Origin: Lacrimispora xylanolytica | GTDB lineage: Bacteria > Bacillota > Clostridia > Lachnospirales > Lachnospiraceae | NCBI RefSeq assembly: GCF_026723765.1 | Contig: NZ_CP113524.1 | Span: forward strand, 2,217,001-2,281,000 | Direction: 5' to 3' | Length of the DNA: 64,000 nt | Shown: one piece after another, positions 1 through 8,987 of the stretch | Layout of the letters: each line of letters starts with the position of its first letter | Position numbering within the stretch: the first letter of the stretch is position 1 | Made by a program: the position numbers and the translations under genes | The notes under the pieces: model-generated | Seen by the model: only the letters and a program-made list of their open reading frames with translations | The model's database searches: none | Told to the model about the DNA's origin: nothing

Positions 1-135
1 CAAAAAGCTTTACAAGTACAGGTAGATATTGTAAAATCAAGCGGTCAGGATTTAGTACAGGCTGTTTTGGGGCCGGTAAAAGAGAACGAAGCTTCTTATG
101 ACGGATACGAATTAAAGGAGATATTATATGAGTAA
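1..135 (+). CDS. 3' end of a DUF512-like protein (partial)
   Basis: An open frame enters from the left edge and ends at TAA 133-135, giving about 44 C-terminal residues that end in KEILYE. It overlaps the der start codon by 8 bases, so the two are translationally coupled. In Clostridia the gene directly upstream of der is commonly a DUF512 (PDZ / radical-SAM-like) protein, and the residues around VKSSGQDLVQAVLG resemble the end of that family as I remember it. The identification rests on context and a short tail only. Confidence 0.55.
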   Translation, partial: QKALQVQVDIVKSSGQDLVQAVLGPVKENEASYDGYELKEILYE

Positions 136-1456
136 ACCAATCGTTGCCATCGTAGGCCGACCGAATGTAGGGAAGTCTACGCTGTTTAATGTTTTAGCTG
201 GCGATACCATTTCTATTGTAAAAGATACGCCAGGGGTCACCAGAGACAGAATCTATGCGGACTGTAGCTGGCTGGACCGAAATTTCACCCTGATCGATAC
301 CGGCGGTATTGAACCGGACAGCAAGGATATCATTCTGTCCCAGATGCGGGAACAGGCGGAGATTGCCATTGCTACTGCTGATGTAATTGTATTTATTGTG
401 GATGTACGCCAGGGTCTTGTGGATTCCGACTCAAAGGTTGCAGACATGCTTAGAAAATCAAAAAAACCAGTGATTCTTGCAGTTAATAAGGTAGACAGCT
501 TCCAGAAGTTCGGCAATGATGTCTATGAATTCTACAATCTGGGAATGGGTGATCCGGTTCCAGTATCCGCAGCCTCAAGACTTGGTCTGGGTGAGCTTTT
601 AGATGAAATCATCAAGCATTTTGGTGAGGCAGAAGAGGGCGAGGATGAGGATGACCGTCCAAGAATTGCTATCGTTGGGAAACCTAACGTAGGTAAATCT
701 TCTATTATAAATCAGCTTCTGGGAGAAAACCGTGTTATTGTTTCCAATATTGCCGGTACCACCAGAGATGCTGTGGATACGGAAATCGTTCACAATGGAA
801 CAGAATATGTGTTTATTGATACAGCCGGCCTAAGACGTAAGAGCAAGATTAAAGAGGAACTGGAACGTTATAGCATTATCCGTACCGTAACGGCCGTAGA
901 GCGTGCTGACGTGGTGGTCGTGGTAATTGATGCGGAGGAAGGCGTTACCGAGCAGGATGCCAAGATTGCAGGCATTGCCCATGACCGGGGAAAAGGTATT
1001 ATTGTGGCTGTGAATAAATGGGATGCCATTGAAAAACATGACAAGACCATTTACGAATATACCAACAATATTAAAAACACCCTTTCCTTTATGCCTTATG
1101 CAGAATTCGCTTTTATCTCTGCAAAGACAGGGCAGAGAATGAATAAACTTTTTGAACTGATTGATATGGTTCGTGAGAACCAGACTCTCAGGGTCGCTAC
1201 AGGCGTGTTAAATGAAATTATGACTGAGGCAGTAGCTCTTCAGCAGCCGCCGTCTGACAAAGGAAAGAGACTTAGACTATATTATATCACCCAGGTTGCT
1301 GTTAAGCCGCCGACCTTTGTAATCTTTGTCAATGACAAGGAACTGACCCATTTCTCTTATACAAGATATATTGAAAATAGGATTCGGGAATCCTTTGGTT
1401 TTAAAGGAACATCCCTTAAAATTATTTATAGAGAAAGAAGCGGAAAGGATCAATAG
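128..1456 (+). CDS. der: Ribosome biogenesis GTPase Der (EngA)
   Basis: A double GTPase needed for maturation of the 50S ribosomal subunit in the cytoplasm. The first G domain has its P-loop at residues 10-17 (GRPNVGKS), a DTPGVTRD switch and a DTGG G3 motif at 57-60; the second has its P-loop at 184-191 (GKPNVGKS) and its own DTAG. An acidic linker (EEGEDEDD) separates them, and a KH-like RNA-binding domain occupies roughly residues 350-442. At 442 aa it has the normal family length. It overlaps the upstream gene by 8 bases and leads into plsY with only one base between stop and start. Confidence 0.97.
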   Translation: MSKPIVAIVGRPNVGKSTLFNVLAGDTISIVKDTPGVTRDRIYADCSWLDRNFTLIDTGGIEPDSKDIILSQMREQAEIAIATADVIVFIVDVRQGLVDSDSKVADMLRKSKKPVILAVNKVDSFQKFGNDVYEFYNLGMGDPVPVSAASRLGLGELLDEIIKHFGEAEEGEDEDDRPRIAIVGKPNVGKSSIINQLLGENRVIVSNIAGTTRDAVDTEIVHNGTEYVFIDTAGLRRKSKIKEELERYSIIRTVTAVERADVVVVVIDAEEGVTEQDAKIAGIAHDRGKGIIVAVNKWDAIEKHDKTIYEYTNNIKNTLSFMPYAEFAFISAKTGQRMNKLFELIDMVRENQTLRVATGVLNEIMTEAVALQQPPSDKGKRLRLYYITQVAVKPPTFVIFVNDKELTHFSYTRYIENRIRESFGFKGTSLKIIYRERSGKDQ

Positions 1457-1457
1457 T

Positions 1458-2099
1458 ATGGAAAGAATTATCTGTCTTTTGGCTGGTTATTTATTTGGTT
1501 TAATACAGACCGGTTATCTTTACGGTAAAGCACATAAGATTGATATCCGTAACCATGGAAGTGGAAACTCCGGTACTACCAATGCCTTACGGGTCATGGG
1601 GGCAAAGGCAGGAGCAGTGGTGTTTTTTGGAGATTTCTTAAAATCCCTGCTCCCCTGCCTCCTGGTCCGGGTGATCTTTAAAGACAAACCAGAGATGGTG
1701 TATTTACTGATGATGTATACAGGCTTAGGAGTTATTTTGGGCCATAACTATCCCTTTTATTTGAAATTTAAAGGGGGAAAGGGCATTGCGGCTACCGCTG
1801 GCTTAATTGTAGCTACCGATTTACGTATGACGCTTTTATGCTTCGTAGCCTTTTTGTCTATCGTAATCATTACCAGATACGTTTCCTTAGGCTCTCTTGT
1901 AGTGGCGGTCATACTGTTTACCTGGCTGGCTGCTTTTGCCACTTTAGGTGCTTATGGAATTGATCAGGGGCTGCTTTTCGAGTTCTACATAATAACAGCT
2001 TTGATCAGCGGATTGGCGTTTTGGCGTCATCGGGCAAATATTGGACGTCTTGTCCGTGGTACAGAGAATAAAATCTCCCTAAACTTTGGAAAAAAATAA
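1458..2099 (+). CDS. plsY: Acyl-phosphate glycerol-3-phosphate acyltransferase PlsY
   Basis: Membrane enzyme that transfers an acyl group from acyl-phosphate to sn-glycerol 3-phosphate, the first step of phospholipid synthesis. The start is ATG 1458, giving MERIICLLAG; the frame is open further upstream but that part lies inside der. The 213-aa product has several hydrophobic segments and the family motifs GSGNSGTTNALR and GHNYPFYLKFKGGKG. It sits one base after the der stop and just before gpsA, whose product makes glycerol 3-phosphate, so two consecutive steps of lipid synthesis are co-transcribed. Confidence 0.95.
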   Translation: MERIICLLAGYLFGLIQTGYLYGKAHKIDIRNHGSGNSGTTNALRVMGAKAGAVVFFGDFLKSLLPCLLVRVIFKDKPEMVYLLMMYTGLGVILGHNYPFYLKFKGGKGIAATAGLIVATDLRMTLLCFVAFLSIVIITRYVSLGSLVVAVILFTWLAAFATLGAYGIDQGLLFEFYIITALISGLAFWRHRANIGRLVRGTENKISLNFGKK

Positions 2100-2114
2100 A
2101 ATGAGGTGTAGGAA

Positions 2115-3125
2115 ATGGCAAAAATTGGAATAATCGGATCGGGAAGCTGGGGTATTGCTTTGGCATCTCTTCTATATAATAATAAGCATGAGGTGACGGT
2201 TTGGTCGGCACTTCCAGAAGAGATTGTTGAGATGAAAACGACGAGGAGACATCATACTCTTCCAGAGCTGGTACTTCCAGAGGATATGGCCTTTACAGAA
2301 GACCTTGAAGAAGCCATGACTGGACGGGACATTCTGGTTACTGCGGTTCCTTCTATTTATGTCCGTTCCACAGCAAAAAAGATGAATCCGTACTGTCGGT
2401 ATGGCCAGGTAGTTGTCAATGTTGCAAAAGGCATTGAAGAATCCACGCTTATGACCCTTTCAGAAATATTGGAAGAAGAGCTTCCCATGGCAGATGTGGC
2501 AGTCTTATCTGGCCCAAGCCATGCCGAAGAGGTGAGCAGAGGATTACCAACCACTTGTGTGGCAGGTGCCCGTACCAGAAAGACAGCAGAATACATTCAG
2601 GGAATTTTTATGCATGAAGTGTTCCGGGTCTATACAAGCCCGGATATCCATGGAATAGAAATAGGCGGTTCTTTAAAAAATGTCATTGCACTTGCAGCCG
2701 GAATCGCTGACGGACTTGGCTATGGAGATAATACGAAAGCAGCTCTCATTACAAGAGGCATTACTGAGATCTCCAGACTTGGCACTTCCATGGGCGGTAA
2801 GTTCCAGACCTTCTGCGGACTTTCCGGCATCGGTGACCTGATTGTTACCTGTGCCAGCATGCACAGCAGAAACAGAAGAGCCGGTATTTTAATCGGTCAG
2901 GGAAAAACCATGGAAGAGGCAACAAAGGAAGTCAAGATGGTGGTAGAAGGTATTTACTCTGCCAAAGCTGCGCTTGCTCTCTCTGAAAAATACGAAGTTT
3001 CCATGCCTATTGTGGAACAGGTAAATGAAGTTTTATTTAACAATAAATCTGCTTCTGATGCGGTGAAAGATCTTATGCTTCGTGATAAGACAATCGAAAG
3101 TTCCGACCTCCCGTGGGAAGATTAA
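2115..3125 (+). CDS. gpsA: NAD(P)-dependent glycerol-3-phosphate dehydrogenase
   Basis: Reduces dihydroxyacetone phosphate to sn-glycerol 3-phosphate, the substrate of PlsY encoded just upstream. The Rossmann motif GSGSWG is at residues 8-13, a VAKGIE segment follows, and the catalytic lysine region GGSLKNVIALAAG places the key Lys at 188. The 336-aa length is typical. A GAGGTGTAGGAA ribosome binding site precedes ATG 2115. It is the last gene of the der-plsY-gpsA run; the next 130 bases hold the promoter of the liv operon. Confidence 0.96.
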   Translation: MAKIGIIGSGSWGIALASLLYNNKHEVTVWSALPEEIVEMKTTRRHHTLPELVLPEDMAFTEDLEEAMTGRDILVTAVPSIYVRSTAKKMNPYCRYGQVVVNVAKGIEESTLMTLSEILEEELPMADVAVLSGPSHAEEVSRGLPTTCVAGARTRKTAEYIQGIFMHEVFRVYTSPDIHGIEIGGSLKNVIALAAGIADGLGYGDNTKAALITRGITEISRLGTSMGGKFQTFCGLSGIGDLIVTCASMHSRNRRAGILIGQGKTMEEATKEVKMVVEGIYSAKAALALSEKYEVSMPIVEQVNEVLFNNKSASDAVKDLMLRDKTIESSDLPWED

Positions 3126-3162
3126 TGGATACTGATTTTTTTTATATTTAAAATAAAAGCAG

Positions 3163-3191
3163 TTGACATTTTTTTAAAGCCATTTTATTAT
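3163..3191 (+). promoter_or_regulatory. Sigma-A-type promoter of the liv operon
   Basis: TTGACA at 3163-3168, a 17-base spacer, and TATTAT at 3186-3191 form a near-consensus vegetative promoter. It lies between gpsA and livK and predicts a leader of about 60 bases ending in the GAGGAGG site at 3243-3250. I see no T-box or other riboswitch in this leader. Confidence 0.75.
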
Positions 3192-3257
3192 AAAGACTAT
3201 GTATATATAGTCAGAGGAACTGTATATATCAAATCATTTCATGAGGAGGAATGGATT

Positions 3258-4481
3258 ATGAAAAAATCTATGAAGAAGTTATTGAGCGTTACTATGGCTG
3301 TTGCCATGGCCGCCTCATTGACTGCTTGTGGTGGACAATCTTCTGGTTCAGGTACTACTGGTGCAGATACTAAAACATCAGATGGCGCAAAGACAGAAGC
3401 ACCAAAAGCATCTGGCGAAGGCACCATTAAGATTGGTGGCATCGGACCGATTACAGGGAGCACTGCAATTTATGGACAGGCTGTTATGAACGGTGCTGAA
3501 CTTGCAATTAACGAGATTAATGCAAACGGTGGTATCGGCGGCGCTCAGATCGAGTATAATTTCCAGGATGATGAGGGAGATACAGAGAAAGCTGTAAATG
3601 CTTACAATACCTTAAAAGACTGGGGAATGCAGGTATTAATGGGAACTGTTACATCTGCTCCTTGTATCGCTGTAGGCGCAGAGTCAAGCAATGACAATAT
3701 GTTCCAGTTAACTCCATCCGGATCTGCTGTGGATTGTACAAAGTTCGAGAATCAGTTCCGTGTATGCTTCTCAGACCCAAACCAAGGTTCCGCTTCAGCG
3801 CAGTACATCGGTGAAAACAAGCTGGCAACCAAAGTAGCAGTTATCTATGACAGCTCTGATGTTTATTCCACTGGTATTCATGATAAGTTCATTTCCGAAG
3901 CAGGAAACCAGGGACTTGAGATCGTAGCAGATGAAGCTTTTACTGCTGATAACAACACTAACTTCTCCGTACAGCTTCAGAAGGCACAGGATTCCGGTGC
4001 TGAGCTGGTATTCCTTCCAATTTACTATTCTCAGGCAGCTTTGATCCTTGCACAGGCAAAGCAGATGGGCTTTGAAACATCATTCTTTGGATGTGACGGT
4101 CTTGACGGTCTTTTAACTGTAGAGAATTTCGACAAAACTCTTGCAGAGAATGTAATGCTTCTGACACCATTCGCAGCTGACGCTAAGGATGAGTTAACTC
4201 AGAAGTTTGTAGCTTCCTACAAGGAGAAATACAAAGAAACACCAAACCAGTTTGCTGCCGATGCCTATGATGCAATTTATGCAATCAAGGCTGCTTCTGA
4301 AAAAGCAGGCGTGACAGCTGATATGGACGCTTCTGCCATCTGTGATGGATTAAAGAAAGCCATGACTGAAATCACAATCAACGGTTTAACCGGAGAGAAC
4401 ATGAAATGGACTGCTGACGGTGAGCCTGATAAAGCTCCTAAGGCTGTTAAGATTGTAAATGGTGTTTATAACGCAATGTAA
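3258..4481 (+). CDS. livK: Branched-chain amino acid ABC transporter substrate-binding lipoprotein
   Basis: Extracellular binding protein of a Liv-type (HAAT) importer, lipid-anchored outside the membrane. Residues 1-24 form a lipoprotein signal with lipobox LTAC (Cys24), followed by a low-complexity Ser/Gly/Thr/Lys linker. The mature part begins IKIGGIGPITGSTAIYGQ, typical of the type I periplasmic-binding fold. It is 407 aa long. It is first in a five-gene operon with both permeases and both ATPases; a hairpin after the stop probably makes this gene more abundant than the rest. Exact ligand specificity (Leu/Ile/Val or another amide) cannot be read from sequence. Confidence 0.93.
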   Translation: MKKSMKKLLSVTMAVAMAASLTACGGQSSGSGTTGADTKTSDGAKTEAPKASGEGTIKIGGIGPITGSTAIYGQAVMNGAELAINEINANGGIGGAQIEYNFQDDEGDTEKAVNAYNTLKDWGMQVLMGTVTSAPCIAVGAESSNDNMFQLTPSGSAVDCTKFENQFRVCFSDPNQGSASAQYIGENKLATKVAVIYDSSDVYSTGIHDKFISEAGNQGLEIVADEAFTADNNTNFSVQLQKAQDSGAELVFLPIYYSQAALILAQAKQMGFETSFFGCDGLDGLLTVENFDKTLAENVMLLTPFAADAKDELTQKFVASYKEKYKETPNQFAADAYDAIYAIKAASEKAGVTADMDASAICDGLKKAMTEITINGLTGENMKWTADGEPDKAPKAVKIVNGVYNAM

Positions 4482-4517
4482 TTTGGAAACAAATATCATT
4501 TGGTAAATGACCCAATG

Positions 4518-4548
4518 GAGGGTCGTCCAAGGGACGACCCTCTTATTT
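4518..4548 (+). terminator. Intercistronic hairpin between livK and livH
   Basis: GAGGGTCGTCC at 4518-4528 and its perfect complement GGACGACCCTC at 4532-4542 form an 11-bp stem with a 3-base loop, followed by an imperfect T-rich tail (TTATTTTA). The operon clearly continues downstream, so this is best read as a partial terminator or an RNA-stabilising 3' end that raises livK mRNA over livHMGF. Confidence 0.8.
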
Positions 4549-4578
4549 TAAAATAAACAACGAATGAGGTGCGTTGGT

Positions 4579-5463
4579 ATGATGAGTTTCATATCCTATT
4601 TTATTAATGGTTTAAGCCTGGGCAGTGTCTATGCGATTATTGCTTTAGGATATACCATGGTATATGGCATTGCCAAGATGCTTAACTTTGCTCATGGCGA
4701 TGTAATTATGATTGGAGGATACGTGGTGTTCACAGTCGTCAGCACAATGGGCTTAGGTCCTGTTGCAGGCGTACTCCTTGCGGTTATCTTATGTACTGTT
4801 TTAGGCGTGGTCATTGAGGGCGTCGCTTACCGCCCTTTGCGTATGGCAAGTCCTCTTGCAGTTCTGATTACAGCAATCGGTGTGAGCTACCTGCTTCAAA
4901 ACATCGCACTGCTTGTTTTCGGATCCAATCCCAAGTCTTTTACTTCCGTAGTAACAATTCCTGCGCTTAAATTAGCAGGCGGAAAATTAACGATTTCCGG
5001 CGAAACCATAGTTACCATTATCAGCTGTGTCATTATAATGATCTGCCTGACTACTTTTATTAAAAAGACAAAAGCAGGACAGGCGATGTTGGCAGTGTCA
5101 GAAGATAAGGGAGCTGCCCAGTTAATGGGTATTAACGTAGATGGTACCGTTGCTCTTACCTTTGCCATTGGTTCTGCTTTGGCAGCGATTGCAGGAGCAC
5201 TGTTATGTTCTGCATACCCAACCCTTACTCCATATACCGGTTCCATGCCTGGAATTAAGGCATTCGTAGCTGCGGTATTTGGAGGAATCGGTTCTATCCC
5301 GGGGGCACTTATCGGCGGACTTTTGCTGGGTATCATTGAGAATTTAAGCAAGGCTTATATTTCATCCCAGTTGTCTGATGCCATCGTATTTGGAGTTTTA
5401 ATTGTTGTTCTTCTTGTGAAACCAACCGGTATCTTAGGCAAGAAGATAAGCGAGAAAGTATAG
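4579..5463 (+). CDS. livH: Branched-chain amino acid ABC transporter permease LivH
   Basis: Inner-membrane permease of the Liv importer. The protein is highly hydrophobic with about eight membrane segments and the family opening GLSLGSVYAIIALGYTMVYG followed by LNFAHGD. The frame is open from ATG 4564, but the GAGGTG site at 4566-4571 lies over that codon and is correctly spaced for ATG 4579 or 4582, so I start at 4579 (294 aa). It pairs with LivM and is followed by livM after nine bases. Confidence 0.93.
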   Translation: MMSFISYFINGLSLGSVYAIIALGYTMVYGIAKMLNFAHGDVIMIGGYVVFTVVSTMGLGPVAGVLLAVILCTVLGVVIEGVAYRPLRMASPLAVLITAIGVSYLLQNIALLVFGSNPKSFTSVVTIPALKLAGGKLTISGETIVTIISCVIIMICLTTFIKKTKAGQAMLAVSEDKGAAQLMGINVDGTVALTFAIGSALAAIAGALLCSAYPTLTPYTGSMPGIKAFVAAVFGGIGSIPGALIGGLLLGIIENLSKAYISSQLSDAIVFGVLIVVLLVKPTGILGKKISEKV

Positions 5464-5472
5464 GTGGGATAA

Positions 5473-6549
5473 ATGGATAAAAGTAATAGAACTAATTTTC
5501 GTCTGAGTAAAACATTAAAAAGCAATATCATCACCTATGGATTAGTGATCGTTGCCTTTATCATTGTCCAGATGCTTGTAAACGCTGGGCAGGTAAGCAG
5601 TCTTATGAAGGGGCTTTTAGTACCTCTGTGTATTTATACCATACTGGCTATATCCCTGAATCTGACTGTTGGTATTCTCGGAGAGCTGAGTCTTGGACAT
5701 GCTGGTTTTATGTGCGTTGGTGCATTCTCCAGTGCCATTTTCTCTATTTCCATGTTAGAGACCATCCCAAATGCCGGCTTTCGCTTTTTTCTGGCCATCC
5801 TGATTGGTGCAGCCTCAGCTGCAGTGGCTGGAATTATTGTTGGAATCCCGGTGTTAAGACTTCGTGGCGACTACCTGGCTATCGTTACTCTTGCTTTTGG
5901 TGAGATTATCAAGAATGTAGTTAACGTTATTTTTATTGGTAAGGACTCCAATGGCTTACATTTTTCCATGAAAAATGCGATGGCACTTAATATGGAAAAA
6001 GATGGAAAGATGATTTTGAATGGTGCCCAGGGAATCACTGGAACGCCAAAGAACGCTACGTTCCTGATTGGTGTACTCCTCATTCTGGTCACTCTTTTTA
6101 TCGTACTGAACTTAATCCATTCCAGATCCGGACGTGCAATCATGTCAGTGCGTGATAACCGGATTGCGGCTGAATCCATTGGTATTAATATAACAAAGTA
6201 TAAGCTTATGGCATTTACTATCTCTGCTTCCTTAGCAGGTGTGGCAGGAGTGCTTTATTCTCACAATTTATCCTCGCTTACGGCTACACAGAAGAATTTT
6301 GGCTACAACCAGTCTATTATGATTCTGGTATTCGTGGTTCTTGGAGGAATTGGTAATATCCGTGGTTCTATGATCGCGGCAGTGATACTGACTCTGCTCC
6401 CTGAACTGTTAAGAGGCTTAAATACGTATCGTATGCTGATTTACGCCATCATCCTGATTTTCATGATGATTTTCAACTGGAGTCCTAAGCTTATTGACTT
6501 AAGAAAACGTATTTTTCATAAGAGCAGGACAGAAAGAGAGAGGGTGTAA
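5473..6549 (+). CDS. livM: Branched-chain amino acid ABC transporter permease LivM
   Basis: Second membrane subunit of the Liv importer, 358 aa, with a charged N-terminus and multiple membrane helices. The segment around LGELSLGHAGFMCVGA and the motif LRGDYLAIVTLAFGEI are typical of LivM. The start ATG 5473 follows a GTGGGAT site. It ends two bases before the livG start, so translation is coupled. Nothing unusual in length or composition. Confidence 0.93.
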   Translation: MDKSNRTNFRLSKTLKSNIITYGLVIVAFIIVQMLVNAGQVSSLMKGLLVPLCIYTILAISLNLTVGILGELSLGHAGFMCVGAFSSAIFSISMLETIPNAGFRFFLAILIGAASAAVAGIIVGIPVLRLRGDYLAIVTLAFGEIIKNVVNVIFIGKDSNGLHFSMKNAMALNMEKDGKMILNGAQGITGTPKNATFLIGVLLILVTLFIVLNLIHSRSGRAIMSVRDNRIAAESIGINITKYKLMAFTISASLAGVAGVLYSHNLSSLTATQKNFGYNQSIMILVFVVLGGIGNIRGSMIAAVILTLLPELLRGLNTYRMLIYAIILIFMMIFNWSPKLIDLRKRIFHKSRTERERV

Positions 6550-6551
6550 CC

Positions 6552-7310
6552 ATGGCTTTGCTTGAAATCAAAAATCTTGGAATCTCCTTCGGTGGCTTGC
6601 GTGCCGTAGATAATTTTAGTATTACCATAGAAAAAGGACAGTTATATGGTCTGATCGGCCCCAATGGTGCGGGTAAAACCACCATATTTAATCTGTTGAC
6701 AGGTGTATATAAACCCAATGCAGGTACCATTCTTCTCGATGGGGAAAACATTACCGGCAAAAAAACAATGGAGATCAATAATGCTGGAATCGCAAGAACG
6801 TTCCAGAACATCCGTTTGTTTAAAGAATTGACCGTACTGGATAACGTGAAGACGGGACTTCATAACCGCCATTCTTATTCTACATTAACTGGCATCCTTC
6901 GACTGCCAAAGTATTACAAAGTGGAAAAGGAAATGGATGAAAAGGCAATTGAGCTTTTAAAGGTATTTGACTTAGATCAGGAAAAAGACATTCTTGCCTC
7001 TAATCTGCCTTACGGTAAACAGAGAAAGCTGGAGATTGCAAGGGCTCTTGCCACTGGCCCCAAGCTGTTACTCCTTGACGAACCTGCGGCAGGTATGAAT
7101 CCCAATGAGACCAAAGAGCTTATGGACACCATCCGGTTTGTGCGTGACAATTTTGATATGACGATTCTGCTGATTGAACACGATATGAAGCTTGTCTCCG
7201 GCATCTGCGAGAAGCTGACTGTTTTAAATTTCGGTCAGGTACTTATCCAGGGTGGCACTGCAGATGTATTAAATGACCCTGAAGTCATCAAGGCATATTT
7301 GGGCGAATAA
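6552..7310 (+). CDS. livG: Branched-chain amino acid ABC transporter ATPase LivG
   Basis: Cytoplasmic ATPase subunit of the Liv importer. Walker A is GPNGAGKT at residues 36-43; the signature is the LivG-type LPYGKQRKLEIARAL rather than LSGGQ; Walker B is LLLLDEPAAGMNP, and the H-loop follows in LLIEHDMK. At 252 aa it has the usual length. It lies between livM and livF, within 14 bases of each, and would form a heterodimer with LivF. Confidence 0.95.
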   Translation: MALLEIKNLGISFGGLRAVDNFSITIEKGQLYGLIGPNGAGKTTIFNLLTGVYKPNAGTILLDGENITGKKTMEINNAGIARTFQNIRLFKELTVLDNVKTGLHNRHSYSTLTGILRLPKYYKVEKEMDEKAIELLKVFDLDQEKDILASNLPYGKQRKLEIARALATGPKLLLLDEPAAGMNPNETKELMDTIRFVRDNFDMTILLIEHDMKLVSGICEKLTVLNFGQVLIQGGTADVLNDPEVIKAYLGE

Positions 7311-7323
7311 GGAGGCTTAAGAC

Positions 7324-8034
7324 ATGGCAATACTTGAAGTGAAAAATCTGGAAGTATACTATGGCGTGATCAAAGCGCTGAAAGGTATTTCCTTTGATGT
7401 AAACGAAGGAGAGATCGTGGCTTTAATCGGTGCCAATGGTGCGGGAAAAACCACAACTCTTCATACCATAACCGGTCTTTTAAAGTCAGCTTCCGGCAGT
7501 ATACAATTTGACGGCAATGACATCACCCGTATCAGGGGAGATAAAATCGTTGGAATGGGTATGGCCCATGTACCGGAAGGAAGGCGTGTATTCGCAGCAT
7601 TAAGTGTATACGAAAACTTAAAGCTGGGTGCTTACACCAGACGGGATAAGAACGAAATAGAAGAAACCCTTCAGATGATCTATAAGCGCTTTCCAAGGCT
7701 TTTAGAGAGAAAGAATCAGCCTGCTGGAACCTTAAGCGGCGGTGAACAGCAGATGTTAGCCATGGGACGTGCTCTCATGAGCCATCCTAAGGTCATCGTT
7801 CTTGATGAGCCATCCATGGGACTTTCTCCTCTCTATGTAAGTGAGATTTTTGATATCATTCAGGAGATCAATAAATCAGGTACCACTGTATTGCTGGTAG
7901 AGCAAAATGCGAAAAAGGCATTGTCCATTGCAAACAGAGCTTACGTGTTGGAAACAGGAGACATTGTATTAAGCGGAGATGCAAAAGAGCTTATGAATAA
8001 TGATTCTGTGAAAAAGGCTTATCTAAGCGAATAA
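7324..8034 (+). CDS. livF: Branched-chain amino acid ABC transporter ATPase LivF
   Basis: Second ATPase of the Liv importer, 236 aa. Walker A is GANGAGKT at residues 36-43, the signature is LSGGEQQ, Walker B is VIVLDEPSMGLSP and the H-loop region is LLVEQN, all typical of LivF. An AAGGAGGC site precedes ATG 7324. It is the last gene of the operon and is followed by a strong hairpin terminator. Confidence 0.95.
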   Translation: MAILEVKNLEVYYGVIKALKGISFDVNEGEIVALIGANGAGKTTTLHTITGLLKSASGSIQFDGNDITRIRGDKIVGMGMAHVPEGRRVFAALSVYENLKLGAYTRRDKNEIEETLQMIYKRFPRLLERKNQPAGTLSGGEQQMLAMGRALMSHPKVIVLDEPSMGLSPLYVSEIFDIIQEINKSGTTVLLVEQNAKKALSIANRAYVLETGDIVLSGDAKELMNNDSVKKAYLSE

Positions 8035-8064
8035 TAGGAACTCAATTTTAGAGTAGATACATTT

Positions 8065-8118
8065 CACCCTGTATATTGCGGTCAGGCTCATGCCTGAAGT
8101 GATATGCAGGGTGTTTTT
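8065..8118 (+). terminator. Intrinsic terminator of the liv operon
   Basis: CACCCTGTATAT and ATATGCAGGGTG form a 12-bp outer stem (one G-U pair), with an inner TCAGGC / GCCTGA hairpin, followed by TTTTT at 8114-8118. It lies 30 bases after the livF stop. Confidence 0.85.
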
Positions 8119-8199
8119 GTATAAAAATTTGTCCGTATCATCAAGAAATTTTATATCACTTATGATATGATAATTGTTATTACATACAGGGGGGATAAA

Positions 8200-8982
8200 A
8201 TGATGTATATGACGCTGATTCAATGCAGCTTTAAACAGCAGATACAATACAAATGGAATCTGTTATTTCACATCATAGGGGATTTTTTAAGAATATACAT
8301 AAAGGTTTGTATTTGGAAAGCCCTTCTAACGGCAGGAAAGGGCATTGAGAGTGATTTTAAATCTCTGGCAGCTTATACAGTTTTGGCAACTATGGTTATT
8401 CTCCTGACAAAATCCAGCGTGGCAGGAGACCTTGCAGATCGTGTCAGGTCTGGAATGATCGCAGTGGACCTCATTCGCCCCATCTCCCTGAAATGGTACT
8501 TTTTCTTTCGCCAGATGGGTGGGAACTTGTTTGATTTTTTCTTTGAAGGAGTATTAATTGCTTTCTTATCATGGGTGATCTGGGAGCTTCCATTTCATGG
8601 TATCAGCGTAATACTGCCATTTATCCCATGTCTGATGGGTGGGATTGTCATCATGTTTTACATACAGTATATGTTTGGTCTGCTGGTGTTCTGGATGAAA
8701 GATGGAACATATACCAATATGATTACTTACGCCCTATTCGTGTTATTTTCAGGAATAGAAATTCCGTTGTGGTTTTATCCCGACTGGCTTCGGACCATAG
8801 GAGAGTTTTTACCGTTTCGCTATATTGTCCATGAACCAATTACCATATGGTTAGGCCAGAAAAGTGGAAGAGAAATAGTAATGACTCTTATCGTGCAGGG
8901 GTTCTGGCTCCTGGTATTGTATATGGTAGAACGATGTCTGTGGAGTTTTATAAAAAAGAAACTTGAAATTCAGGGAGGGTAA
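8200..8982 (+). CDS. ABC-2 family transporter permease, subunit 1
   Basis: Predicted membrane subunit of an ABC-2 exporter (DUF990-like group), 260 aa with about six membrane helices. The frame is open from 8167, but an AGGGGGG site at 8188-8194 points to ATG 8200 (or 8203). The segment ADRVRSGMIAVDLIRPIS matches the conserved cytoplasmic motif of this permease family (a gate-like RxGxLDxxLxRP pattern). A possible promoter, TTGTCC at 8129-8134 with TATATC at 8152-8157, overlaps the start of the intergenic region. It forms an operon with a second permease, an ATPase and a regulator. The exported substrate is unknown. Confidence 0.82.
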   Translation: MMYMTLIQCSFKQQIQYKWNLLFHIIGDFLRIYIKVCIWKALLTAGKGIESDFKSLAAYTVLATMVILLTKSSVAGDLADRVRSGMIAVDLIRPISLKWYFFFRQMGGNLFDFFFEGVLIAFLSWVIWELPFHGISVILPFIPCLMGGIVIMFYIQYMFGLLVFWMKDGTYTNMITYALFVLFSGIEIPLWFYPDWLRTIGEFLPFRYIVHEPITIWLGQKSGREIVMTLIVQGFWLLVLYMVERCLWSFIKKKLEIQGG

Positions 8983-8987
8983 ATATC

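Noticed and set aside
3192-3257. T-box or leucine-responsive leader before livK
   Set aside because: The leader is only about 60 bases and has no T-box core or peptide with repeated Leu/Ile/Val codons.
4896-5351. 151-codon frame on the - strand inside livH
   Set aside because: It has no start signals, and antisense frames to membrane-protein genes are commonly open.
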